Shown here one piece after another: positions 34,608 to 43,528 of a stretch of DNA of 64,000 bases. Origin of the DNA: Paenibacillus glycanilyticus (GTDB lineage Bacteria; Bacillota; Bacilli; Paenibacillales; Paenibacillaceae); assembly GCF_030161375.1 (NCBI RefSeq), contig NZ_BSSQ01000008.1, forward strand, positions 62,001-126,000, in the 5' to 3' direction. A model generated the notes under the pieces. It saw nothing but the letters and a program-made list of their open reading frames with translations, had not been told where the DNA came from and searched no databases. The position numbers were made by a program, and so were the translations under genes. The stretch's first letter is position 1; each line of letters opens with the position of its first letter.

Positions 34608-35495
34608 TCAGCTTTTGACCGCTCCGAGTGTCATCCCTTTCACGAAATATCTTTGCAGGAACGGATACACCATAATAATAGGAAGCGTAGCCACCATCGT
34701 CGCTGCCATCCGGATCGTATCCGGGGAAACCGCCATCCGTTTAGCCGAATCCGCCATCGCTTGCGCGTCTCCAACCATCGAGCCCGTCTGATACTGATTC
34801 AAAATTTTGACGAGCACGGCTTGCAGCGTCTTCAATTCCGGCTTGTAAGTAAACACGTACGAATCAAACCAGGAATTCCAGTGACCGATTGCCGTGAATA
34901 GACCAATCGTGGCAAGCACCGGCGTCGTGAGCGGCAAAATAATGCGGAAGAAAATTTGAAGATGATTCGCTCCGTCCATTTTGGCCGACTCGTCCAGTTC
35001 CTGCGGAAGCCCCTGCATAAAAGTACGGACGATAATCATATAGAACACATTCATTAAACCCGGTACGATAAAGACCATAAAGTTATCAATCAGGTGATAG
35101 TTTTTGAGCACCATGTAGTAAGGAATCAAACCGCCGCCGAAATACATCGTAAAGACGAAGTATAACGTCCAGAACCGATTCCCGACCAGTTCTTTTTTAC
35201 TAAGCGCAAACGCTAGCATACTGATCGTAATTACCGCTAGCGGCGTGCCGATTAAAGTCCGCAGCAGCGTGACCCGAATCGCCGTCCAAATCTCGCTGTC
35301 GCTCAGAATCTGCTTATAACTCTCCAGACTGAAGTCTCTTGGCCACAGGTACAAGTTACCACGCAGCGTATCCTCCGCGCTGTTAAACGAGATGATGAGG
35401 ATATTCCAGAACGGATAAAACGTGACGATAAATATCGCACCGATAAAGGCGTAAACCCCTGCCATAAAAAGAAAATCTTTTTTGTCTTTTACCAT
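34608..35495 (-). CDS. ABC sugar importer permease, YtcP/LplC type (second locus)
   Basis: About 295 residues from the ATG at 35495, nine nt after GAGGAG; an earlier ATG at 35516 would put the ribosome site inside the gene. Six helices, the EAA loop ESAKMDGANHLQIFFRIILPLT and the C-terminal QRYFVKGMTLGAVKS identify a MalG-like permease. It pairs with the LplB-type permease immediately upstream (28 nt). No ATPase is encoded in the locus. Confidence 0.93.
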   Translation of the reverse strand: MVKDKKDFLFMAGVYAFIGAIFIVTFYPFWNILIISFNSAEDTLRGNLYLWPRDFSLESYKQILSDSEIWTAIRVTLLRTLIGTPLAVITISMLAFALSKKELVGNRFWTLYFVFTMYFGGGLIPYYMVLKNYHLIDNFMVFIVPGLMNVFYMIIVRTFMQGLPQELDESAKMDGANHLQIFFRIILPLTTPVLATIGLFTAIGHWNSWFDSYVFTYKPELKTLQAVLVKILNQYQTGSMVGDAQAMADSAKRMAVSPDTIRMAATMVATLPIIMVYPFLQRYFVKGMTLGAVKS

Positions 35496-35522
35496 TGGCG
35501 TGTTCTCCTCTTCCATTGTGGT

Positions 35523-36506
35523 CTAGAACAGGGCTTGTTCTTCCGTTCGTTTAGCCAGCTGATTGACGCTGATGACTAGGAGGAAAGCCACTATCGACTT
35601 GAACAGCCCTACAGCAGCGCCGTAGGAGAACATGCCGTTTTGCAGACCGTATTTATACGTGTAAGTATCAATAACTTCCGAGTACTCCAATACCGTATTG
35701 TTCTGGAGCAAATACTGTTGGTCAAAGCCGGCATTCAAAATACCGCCAACGGCCAGGATCGCCAAAATGATAATGGTAGGCCGTATCGAAGGAAGCGTAA
35801 TATGAAGCATTTGCTTCAGACGGCTTGCACCGTCAATTTTGGCCACTTCATAAAGTTCGGGGTTAATCGCCGAAATAGCAGCCAAATACATGATCGCGTT
35901 AAAGCCCATATCTTTCCAAGCGTTCGAGAAGGCGATAATCCACCAGAACAGATGTCCCTTCTGCATGAACTGGATCGGCTCGTTCACGATATGAAGGCCG
36001 GTCAGTATATTATTAAGTACCCCGCCCGACGACAGCATCGTAATAATAATGTTTGCCGCAATGACCCATGATATAAAATGTGGCATATAAGATACGGTCT
36101 GGAATGTCCGCTTGAACCAGCCATTGCGCATTTCGTTAATCATAAGCGCCAGCATGATCGGCAGCGGGAATCCGAATAGCAGCGACAAGAAGCTTTGCGC
36201 CAGCGTGTTCCGCATGATTCTTATAAAGTCACCGTTTGTGAAGAAGTAATGGAACCACTGCAGTCCTACAAAATCCGTCGTGAAAAATTGTTTGAAAAAC
36301 GTCCCGCCGCCCGGTTGATAATTAATGAACGCCATGTATAGCCCGAACATCGGGACGTAGGAGAACATCAGGGTCAGTATAATCGCGGGCAGCATCAGCA
36401 CGTAAAGCAGCTTCTGCTCTTTTAATCTGTCTAGCAAGCCGCCTTTCTTCCGCTTGACGGCAAGCGCGCCGCTTCCCCCTGGATGCGCTTTCGTTTGCAT
36501 GTTCAT
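35523..36506 (-). CDS. ABC sugar importer permease, LplB type (second locus)
   Basis: A 327-residue MalF-like permease. A basic cytoplasmic N-terminus (KRKKGGLLDRLKEQKL) leads to the first helix YVLMLPAIILTLMFSYVPMFG, five more helices, the coupling loop VAKIDGASRLKQMLHITLPSI, and a C-terminal SVNQLAKRTEEQALF. The ATG follows GGGAGGG with seven nt. It is the first gene of the minus-strand operon and divergent from the YesN/YesM pair across a 209-nt gap that must hold both promoters. Confidence 0.93.
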   Translation of the reverse strand: MNMQTKAHPGGSGALAVKRKKGGLLDRLKEQKLLYVLMLPAIILTLMFSYVPMFGLYMAFINYQPGGGTFFKQFFTTDFVGLQWFHYFFTNGDFIRIMRNTLAQSFLSLLFGFPLPIMLALMINEMRNGWFKRTFQTVSYMPHFISWVIAANIIITMLSSGGVLNNILTGLHIVNEPIQFMQKGHLFWWIIAFSNAWKDMGFNAIMYLAAISAINPELYEVAKIDGASRLKQMLHITLPSIRPTIIILAILAVGGILNAGFDQQYLLQNNTVLEYSEVIDTYTYKYGLQNGMFSYGAAVGLFKSIVAFLLVISVNQLAKRTEEQALF

Positions 36507-36715
36507 CAGGTTGCCCTCCCGTAAATGGATAGCGTTTCATCGCTTCGTGTCCTAATTATAGGTCCGCCCAAAGGGCTGTTCTATAAAAAGATCTACCGAT
36601 TCATGTTCGAATCCCACACACTTCTTCGCGCTCCATTGTTGAATTGCGGTATTGCCGTTAAACTAGTATCCATACCGATAATAAGTTCTATTTATTCAAG
36701 AGAGGCGATTTCGAT

Positions 36716-38281
36716 ATGTATACTGTGCTGCTCGTAGACGATGAAACGATCGAATTGGAGACGATGGAACATTACGTTCCTTGGGGACAAGCCGGCATCC
36801 AGGTCGTGGGAACGGCTCGTAACGGCAAAGAAGCTCTAACAAAGCTAACGGAGCTGAAGCCCGACATCGTTGTGACGGATGTACGCATGCCCATCATGGA
36901 CGGTCTGGAATTTGGACGGCGCGCCAAACAAATTGACAAAAGCGTCAAAATTATTTACTTAAGCGGACATAACGAATTTCAATATATCAAATCCGCCCTT
37001 AATATCGAAGCCGCCGGATATTTGCTGAAACCGATCGACATGGAAGAGCTGCTAGCTCTGCTTGACAAAGTGAAAAAGAAATGCGAAGAGGAGCAGCAAG
37101 CTAATGAAGGCGGCGGATGGCGGCTCGAAAAGCTGCTGCTGAGAATCGTCAGGGAACCTTCCACGGAGAGGCGGATGGAGTGGATCAGCCAATGGGAAAA
37201 CGGGGCTTCGGGCTTTCTTGCCCACCAAGCATTTGGAGCCGCTTACATGACGGTTGAACCTCCGGCCTTTCCCCTCTCGAATAGCAGTAGCTCGCTTTCC
37301 GCAGACGCCGCGGAAGCCGCGCGGGATCTATTGAAGAAAAGACTTGATGCGGGCATTGTGCTGGAGACCGGACCTAACACGCTTTTTATTCTATTCCAAG
37401 GCAAACCCCAGCAATGGGAAACGGCATACTGGGAGCTGCTGCGCGAGGAACTGCTTGCCGTTACGACGGAAGGAACGGGGATTGCGACCATCGGCCTCTC
37501 AGGGCCTTACATGGGATTTCATCTGTTGAAGGAAGCCTACGAGGAATCTCAGCGCTGCAATGAGGAGAAGCTGTACCGGCTCGCCGGCTCCGTCATTCGG
37601 AGCGGCAGCGGGGAAATTGCGAAGCAAGCCGATATCGATGTCGACGGAACTTCCGCTTCCCTAATCGCCGCCGTCCAGGCGGGCGATTCAGAGCGCGTCG
37701 GACAGGTACTAAGCGATTGGTTCTCCGGCATGCGCCAGGAGCGAGTCGAACGGAACTATGCCGTCCGGGCGGTTATCCAACTGCTCACCATGCTGGAGCA
37801 GCATTTCACCTCCCTGATGTTTGGTCCGCTTCGCGATCAACTGCTTGCCGACCACTGGAAGGAGTTGTCGTTGCTGCCGTCGATCGCTCATTTCCATGCA
37901 TATACGCTTCGCTTCTGCACGGATCTGCTTAAGGCTGCCGCCGAACGCGACGTGGATCGCCATCAGTCCATAGCGGAGCAGATCATGAAGCTGATTGCCG
38001 AGCGTTATCATCAGACTCTTACCGTAGAGGATATCGCCAGAGAGGTATTTCTGTCTCCCAATTACGTGCGCACCATCTTTAAAGAGAAGACGGGTGAGAC
38101 GATCCTTGATTACATCACACGGGTCCGGATGAATCACGCATCGGAGCTGCTGAAGGACCGTTCGTTAAAAGTACGCGAAATTGCCCATCATGTCGGCTAT
38201 GAGAACGTCTCGTACTTCTGCTCGGTCTTCCAGAAACATAAAGGCAGTACCCCAAACGAATACCGTAAATTGCAACTTTAG
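36716..38281 (+). CDS. Response regulator, YesN type (second locus)
   Basis: A 521-residue regulator: receiver domain (MYTVLLVDDETIELE, Asp55 in VTDVRMP, Lys in YLLKPIDM), a ~280-residue linker, and a C-terminal AraC-type HTH (QIMKLIAERYHQTLTVEDIAREVFLSPNYV to GYENVSYFCSVFQKHKGSTPNEYRK). The ATG follows GAGGCGA. It precedes its kinase by 17 nt and is divergent from the importer operon, which it likely activates. Confidence 0.93.
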   Translation: MYTVLLVDDETIELETMEHYVPWGQAGIQVVGTARNGKEALTKLTELKPDIVVTDVRMPIMDGLEFGRRAKQIDKSVKIIYLSGHNEFQYIKSALNIEAAGYLLKPIDMEELLALLDKVKKKCEEEQQANEGGGWRLEKLLLRIVREPSTERRMEWISQWENGASGFLAHQAFGAAYMTVEPPAFPLSNSSSSLSADAAEAARDLLKKRLDAGIVLETGPNTLFILFQGKPQQWETAYWELLREELLAVTTEGTGIATIGLSGPYMGFHLLKEAYEESQRCNEEKLYRLAGSVIRSGSGEIAKQADIDVDGTSASLIAAVQAGDSERVGQVLSDWFSGMRQERVERNYAVRAVIQLLTMLEQHFTSLMFGPLRDQLLADHWKELSLLPSIAHFHAYTLRFCTDLLKAAAERDVDRHQSIAEQIMKLIAERYHQTLTVEDIAREVFLSPNYVRTIFKEKTGETILDYITRVRMNHASELLKDRSLKVREIAHHVGYENVSYFCSVFQKHKGSTPNEYRKLQL

Positions 38282-38298
38282 GCTGGAGTGGTTTGTTT

Positions 38299-40044
38299 AT
38301 GAAGAAGCTTGCCCAATGGCTGATAAATCCTTTTTACAATTTGCGCTTGCGAGAAAAGCTGTTTGTCATGTTTTTGCTCGGAGGCATTCTCCCTTTGCTC
38401 TTTTTCGTCCAATATTCTTATTCGACCATTCGCAGCGAGTTGTCGGCTCAGGTGGTGGCCAGCACCAAATCGACGGTTGCGCAGATCAACTCCAACTTGG
38501 AGAACAAACTTGATATTTATACGAAGCTGTCCGCGACCTTGTATTTGGATTCCACGATGCGGGCTTATCTGACCAACGACTATTCGAAGGATCCTTCCTT
38601 GTTTGTCGACGCTTATAAATATATCAACAACACCTTTGTTAACATGCTGACGACCAACCCGGATATTGATTCGATGACCATATTCATCAACAATGACACA
38701 TTGCCCACCGACGGCATGTACATCAAATCCATGGATGAGAAGTTCCGCAGTTCTCTTGCCTACAAGTCGCTCAGCGGCAGTTACGGGGAGGTCCGGTTTA
38801 TCACTTCTCCTTCCGAACCTGACAAACCCCCTATGTTTACGTTGTCGCGTCTATTGAATATAAGCAGCATGAATAATCCGTACGGCGTGTTAACGATCAA
38901 CATTTTGGAGTCGGATATCTTTCGGCTGATGGAGAAGGAGTCGAGCGACAAAACCGTACTGATCCTCAATGAGGACGGTATCGTCATGTCATCGAGAGAT
39001 AAAAGCCTTCTCAACAAAAGAATCGATTTGCCGGTACCGTTCCCGACCGAGCAAAGCGGCCAATTCGACAGCGCCTATAATGGCAAAAAAGTGCTTGTCG
39101 TCTACAACACGACCACATACGGCTGGAAAAGCGTCTCCCTTATTCCTTACAGCAGCTTCCTTGCCAAGGCAAGTCTAACGGCCAAACGAATACTCACCTA
39201 TGCACTCATCAGCTTTGTCCTTATGGCGCTGCTTATCTATATAACCGCCCGTTTGTTTACCAAACGCATGGAAACGCTGGTAGGGATGATCCGCAGCATT
39301 GAAAAGGAAGATTTCGACCTGCAGGACATAAGGTCCCTTGGTCGGGATGAGATTGGCCAAATCGGCAATGCGTTAAGGCGAATGGGACAACGCTTAAGCA
39401 AGCTGATCTCCGACGTCTATATGAAAGAGATTGATAAACGCGAAGCGGAACTGAACGTGCTGCAGGCTCAGATTAACCCGCATTTCCTGTACAACTCGCT
39501 TGCTTCCATCTCGTCGCTGGCTATCCGTAACGAAGATCCTCGAATGAACAAGATGGTGACGGACCTGGCCAAGTTTTATCGGATCTCATTGAACAAAGGT
39601 AAAAACACGTTGTCCATTCACGAGGAAATTCAACTAACCCGCTATTACGTATCGATTCAGCAGGTACGGTTCGATAAGCTGCTTCGGGTGCATTACGACA
39701 TCGATGAATCGGTATTGCCCTGCTTGATTTCGAAGCTGACCTTGCAGCCATTTGTGGAGAACTGTATCAATCACGCGATATGGGATCACGAGCATGGCAT
39801 TAATATCGTTATCCGGGCTTATCGCGAGGGACAAGATATTTTACTCCAAGTGATTGATGACGGGATGGGCATGAGAATGGCCGGCGGCACAGATCTGCCC
39901 CAAAGCGAAGATAATCTGTCCGGCTACGGCGTGCGCAACGTCGATAACCGGATTAAGTTATTGTTTGGCGAGTCGTATGGGGTGTCGATATTTAGCCGGC
40001 TTGGAATTGGGACTAGCGTTACGGTTCGGATTCCCGGGAAGTGA
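38299..40044 (+). CDS. Sensor histidine kinase, YesM type (second locus)
   Basis: About 581 residues from the ATG at 38299, with GGAGTGG upstream; a TTG at 38293 is less likely. TM1 (EKLFVMFLLGGILPLLFFVQ), an extracytoplasmic sensor of about 250 residues, TM2 (ILTYALISFVLMALLIYITA), HAMP, the His_kinase block LQAQINPHFLYNSLASIS with the phospho-His, N-box NCINHAIWDHE, and GMGMR...GYGVRNVDNRI. It should sense a sugar ligand outside the cell and phosphorylate the regulator encoded just upstream. Confidence 0.92.
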   Translation: MKKLAQWLINPFYNLRLREKLFVMFLLGGILPLLFFVQYSYSTIRSELSAQVVASTKSTVAQINSNLENKLDIYTKLSATLYLDSTMRAYLTNDYSKDPSLFVDAYKYINNTFVNMLTTNPDIDSMTIFINNDTLPTDGMYIKSMDEKFRSSLAYKSLSGSYGEVRFITSPSEPDKPPMFTLSRLLNISSMNNPYGVLTINILESDIFRLMEKESSDKTVLILNEDGIVMSSRDKSLLNKRIDLPVPFPTEQSGQFDSAYNGKKVLVVYNTTTYGWKSVSLIPYSSFLAKASLTAKRILTYALISFVLMALLIYITARLFTKRMETLVGMIRSIEKEDFDLQDIRSLGRDEIGQIGNALRRMGQRLSKLISDVYMKEIDKREAELNVLQAQINPHFLYNSLASISSLAIRNEDPRMNKMVTDLAKFYRISLNKGKNTLSIHEEIQLTRYYVSIQQVRFDKLLRVHYDIDESVLPCLISKLTLQPFVENCINHAIWDHEHGINIVIRAYREGQDILLQVIDDGMGMRMAGGTDLPQSEDNLSGYGVRNVDNRIKLLFGESYGVSIFSRLGIGTSVTVRIPGK

Positions 40045-40100
40045 GTGGCGTGGCGGTTAAAGAGCTGTCTGCGCAATTGAATGTTCTTCCGATCGCCATT

Positions 40101-40150
40101 GCTCGGGGATTCCTTGAACAACAATCCTAGCGGATTGGAATCCCCAGAGC
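40101..40150 (+). other. Structured hairpin after the YesM gene
   Basis: GCTCGGGGATTCC and GGAATCCCCAGAGC pair with one bulge, and CAATCC/GGATTG pairs inside. No T tract follows. The remainder of 40045-40252 shows no gene. Confidence 0.5.
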
Positions 40151-40252
40151 AAAAGCGAACGTTTCACTTCTCCAGAACATTTAATTGCTCCGCCTGCATT
40201 TAACCTGCCGTCCCTCTTTCCAAAACTCCAAATATCGGAGAGGTGGGGCGAA

Positions 40253-40297
40253 CAAAAGGCTGTGCTGGGATACAATACCCGGCACAGCCTTTTTGTT
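40253..40297. terminator. Bidirectional terminator
   Basis: AAGGCTGTGCTGGG pairs with CCCGGCACAGCCTT (G-U allowed). TTTTTGTT follows on the plus strand and TTTTGTT on the minus, so it can serve both the kinase operon and the convergent secreted glycosidase gene, whose stop codon it overlaps. Confidence 0.85.
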
Positions 40298-43200
40298 ATT
40301 TCTTGATTTTCACTTTGTAGAGCTTGGATTGAGCGCCTTCAAGGCTCAATTGGAAGGAATCTTGGGCCTCAAGCTTGGAACCGGTCCAAGCGTCGGTAAG
40401 TTCAACCTTGGAAGTTGCGGTTACGCCAAATGCCCGCTTCAGATCCACCGTTTTAGTTACCGCATCGTTCGTATAGTTAAACACCGCCAGGTAGTAGTCC
40501 TGTTTGTTTTGCAGGACAAACACGTCTGCTGCGGCATTGCCCGTATTGCCTTCAACCGGACGGAAAGCTTCGCCGATCAGGGCAATGTCGTTAACGGTTT
40601 TGTTCGTAAGCAGCGACTTCATCAGCTTTTGCGTCTCAACGTTGCTGACGTCGTCGGAGTTCATATAGACCGTGCCGGAAATAGCCGCTGCGTTAACTCT
40701 TGTTTGCGCCGCGATGAACGAGCCGCCTTTGGCAAGCGTCACATAGTCGGGATCCGTGTACGAGTAGATTGTACCGTTTTGCCACCAGCCGTAAGTCAGG
40801 TTGTTCAGCTGATATTCGGTGCGGCCAAGCGAACCGTCCACGTCGCAGGAGATCCGTCTTGCGTGCGCGTATTGGCTAGGGAACAGCGGCGCGATGGAAG
40901 CGCTGATGAACATTTTGCCGCCCAGCGTCTTGTCAATATGCGCCATGCCCTCGTTGTAAGCTTGAATGCCGGTTTGCACGTTTGGATCATAATGTTTGCC
41001 CTCGAAGGAGCCATGGGACAAGAAGTCGATCTTAATGTACTCAAAGCCCTCTTCCAGGAATTTGTTGAATATATACTCGACGCGCTGCTGCGAGCCGGGA
41101 TGCGTTGGGTCAATCGCGTACGCGCCGTCTACTTTAGGCAAAATGTTGCCATCCGCATCTCGAAGCACGATATCGCCATACGTGTATTTGCCGTTTGTCC
41201 CTTCTACCGGCTGCGACATATTGTCACCCCAGTATACAAACGGACCGTAGTAAATACCGGCTTTTTGCCCGTTCTTGCGAATGACCTTCACCGCGTCGCG
41301 AAGCTGCTGCTCCGTCAAGTTATCCCAATAGGAGTCCATATTGATATAGACGGTTCCTTTGTTAGAGAACGATTTCTGCAGGTTATCCTTGAAGAAATTC
41401 GACACGCTTACGACCTTGTCATAGCTAAGCGAGCTTTCGTAAGCGCCCCAGCTGTTCCAGCCGACCGGCACGCCGGAAGGTATGCCCTTCTCGAATTTGA
41501 GAGGTGGCGCTACCGCTGCATTAGCATCGCCGTAGTTCTCCAGACCGTCGCGGTAATCCGCATAATAGCCAATCGCAACCTGCGGAGAAGTGATCGTCTT
41601 GCCGGAAACTTTGCCATGCTGGATGCTGTCATGCGTCGAGGTAAGCGAAGTGAAACCTCCGTATACCTTCAGCTTATTCAGCTTGTCATTCGAGCCGCTC
41701 CAGTAGATGCCCGTTTTCCATACGTCATGCGTTACCGAACCGATAACTAGCCCGGCGCGGCTCGTATTATCATAGACGGCCGTCATCTCGGAGCTGATAT
41801 AGTTGTTATTGTTGAGCGCCGTATTGATTGTACGGGCTTGATAACGAGACCAAGCATCGTTGTCATATGGCGTAATGAGGACGCGGTTGTCGCCATTGCT
41901 GCCAAGATCAACGCCGCCGCTCGCATTCACGACAAGCGGTGCCATATCGTTCGAGCTGATCACGTTGCTGCCAGCCACCTGCTGCGAAACAAGGAAATAC
42001 GACTGATTATCGTACAATTGATAAATTTGCTTCATAACCGGCAGCCCCGCGCTACGGTTCTCCACCGTAATTCGGACGCCTTGGCCATGTCCGTCCTTTA
42101 TCTTCTCCACATTTCCGAGCTTGAAGTTATGCTCGCTGTATTTGCGGCTGTCCAGCAGCTGGTCTTCCAGCTGAGCGCTGGCATACGCGCCTTTTACAAG
42201 CGTTTTGCCGTTCCAGGCAAATGCCGCAAGGCCCGATTCCGTATTGTAGGTAACGCTATAATTACGGGACACGAAGGTCGCTCCCTTATCATAGGCGGTC
42301 ACTTTAATCGAACCGTATTTCTTCGAATCAATCGCTTTGCCGATCTGGCCGATGTTGTCCACCGGACCCGGATCTTCGCCGGAACCTTCCTTAGCCGCAA
42401 GCTCGATCTTGTCGATATCCGGCGACCAGCCGCCGTCATCGTTAAACGTGATTGTATTAGCTCCTGCTTTCAGTTCAACTTCAAGCTTGAATACTCCAAC
42501 CGTATCCCAGTCTTCCGTTTTTGGCAGCGCATAATTATCCGATGGACCGTCATTAACGGCAATGGACACCGGACGCGGATCCCCTGAAATATAAGACACG
42601 CTAAGCGTATACACGCCAGCTTGCTCCGCTGTCACATCGCGGAATTGCAAGGTTGAACCGCCCCACAGGTTGCCCACCTTCTTGCCGCCCGAGCAGTCGG
42701 TTGCCGCACTGCAACCGCTGACGGATGCATTGCCCGTCAGAACGTTATTCGCAGCTTCAGCCTCGTATGCCGTGCCCGTACCCGGCTCGCCGGATCCGCC
42801 TTCGGACAAACGGAGCTCAATCCGGTCAATATCCGGAGAATAGCCGCCTTCGTCGTCCAGACGAATCGTGTTGCTTCCCGCCTTCAGCTCAAGCTCGAGC
42901 TCGTAGACGCCAAGCGTATTCCAATCGGTGGTCTTCGGCAGATCATAATGATCAATGGTCCCGCCGTTTACGCTGACGCCAATCGATCTCGGATCACCCG
43001 AAATATAATGGACCGTCATCGTATATACACCAGCCGCATCCACGGTTACTTCGTTAAAACCAAGCGATGAACCTCCCCACAGCCCTCCGACGATTTGACC
43101 GCCCGAGCAGGCCGTTAGCTCTGCGCAAGCTTTAATCTCTGCTTTGCCCGCCAGCGTATTAACCGCGGATTCCGCTTCGAAGGAATAACTGTCTGCAGCG

Positions 43201-43343
43201 GCTTCATCCGTTATAGACGTCACCTCCGCGCCAGCCGCCTCGGCCTCCTGCCCTGCAGGACCACCTGTCCATTGAACGAGCAATACCGCAACCAGCAAAA
43301 GAAACAATGATTTGCCGGCCCATGATCTAGCTTTCCTCTTCAT
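40296..43343 (-). CDS. Secreted clan GH-D glycosidase with two N-terminal CBM35-like modules
   Basis: About 1015 residues from the ATG at 43343 (GGAGG upstream; the frame runs on to 43370). Signal peptide: KRKARSW then a hydrophobic stretch SLFLLLVAVLLVQW, cleavage near AEAAGAE. Two ~130-residue CBM35/CBM6-like repeats follow (each with YEAE or FEAE, LWGGS, YISGDPR, LPKT.DW, DGG.SPDID.IEL). Then the same beta-sandwich and barrel as the cytosolic enzyme at 30701: GVPVGWNSWG, nucleophile in YIKIDFLSHG, acid/base in RRISCDVDG. It should remove alpha-linked galactose-like residues outside the cell; the exact linkage is not decidable here. Confidence 0.85.
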   Translation of the reverse strand: MKRKARSWAGKSLFLLLVAVLLVQWTGGPAGQEAEAAGAEVTSITDEAAADSYSFEAESAVNTLAGKAEIKACAELTACSGGQIVGGLWGGSSLGFNEVTVDAAGVYTMTVHYISGDPRSIGVSVNGGTIDHYDLPKTTDWNTLGVYELELELKAGSNTIRLDDEGGYSPDIDRIELRLSEGGSGEPGTGTAYEAEAANNVLTGNASVSGCSAATDCSGGKKVGNLWGGSTLQFRDVTAEQAGVYTLSVSYISGDPRPVSIAVNDGPSDNYALPKTEDWDTVGVFKLEVELKAGANTITFNDDGGWSPDIDKIELAAKEGSGEDPGPVDNIGQIGKAIDSKKYGSIKVTAYDKGATFVSRNYSVTYNTESGLAAFAWNGKTLVKGAYASAQLEDQLLDSRKYSEHNFKLGNVEKIKDGHGQGVRITVENRSAGLPVMKQIYQLYDNQSYFLVSQQVAGSNVISSNDMAPLVVNASGGVDLGSNGDNRVLITPYDNDAWSRYQARTINTALNNNNYISSEMTAVYDNTSRAGLVIGSVTHDVWKTGIYWSGSNDKLNKLKVYGGFTSLTSTHDSIQHGKVSGKTITSPQVAIGYYADYRDGLENYGDANAAVAPPLKFEKGIPSGVPVGWNSWGAYESSLSYDKVVSVSNFFKDNLQKSFSNKGTVYINMDSYWDNLTEQQLRDAVKVIRKNGQKAGIYYGPFVYWGDNMSQPVEGTNGKYTYGDIVLRDADGNILPKVDGAYAIDPTHPGSQQRVEYIFNKFLEEGFEYIKIDFLSHGSFEGKHYDPNVQTGIQAYNEGMAHIDKTLGGKMFISASIAPLFPSQYAHARRISCDVDGSLGRTEYQLNNLTYGWWQNGTIYSYTDPDYVTLAKGGSFIAAQTRVNAAAISGTVYMNSDDVSNVETQKLMKSLLTNKTVNDIALIGEAFRPVEGNTGNAAADVFVLQNKQDYYLAVFNYTNDAVTKTVDLKRAFGVTATSKVELTDAWTGSKLEAQDSFQLSLEGAQSKLYKVKIKK

Positions 43344-43374
43344 TACTTCAAGCCTCCTATTCGCATCCATTAGT

Positions 43375-43388
43375 GTGAAGCGCTTTCA
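43375..43388. promoter_or_regulatory. cre-like site before the secreted GH-D gene
   Basis: GTGAAGCGCTTTCA keeps the strong core and right half of cre (AAGCGCTTTCA) but misses three positions at the left end. It is 32 nt upstream of the ATG, a place where CcpA binding would repress. Confidence 0.45.
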
Positions 43389-43452
43389 GATTGCCTTTTC
43401 AATGTAAGTTAGAGCGAAGGCTTGAACAATCCCAATATTTAACGAACTATAC

Positions 43453-43508
43453 GACAAACCGCCAAAGTTTGAAGGAAAACCTATTTCTAGGCTCCTTCCC
43501 TTTGGCGG
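43453..43508 (-). terminator. Hairpin/terminator after the GH95 gene
   Basis: On the minus strand CCGCCAAAG and CTTTGGCGG pair, with GGAAGGAGCC..GGTTTTCCTTC pairing partly inside, followed by GTTTGTCG. It lies 20 nt past the stop at 43529. Confidence 0.65.
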
Positions 43509-43528
43509 CTCAAGATAAATCTTAAATC

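Noticed and set aside
36507..36540. cre site near the second importer operon (around GATAGCGTTTCA)
   Set aside because: The half-site is too short and the consensus positions left of the CG core do not match.
40185..41750. 521-codon open frame on the plus strand
   Set aside because: It is opposite the catalytic domain of the secreted GH-D enzyme and runs through its terminator; no family features.
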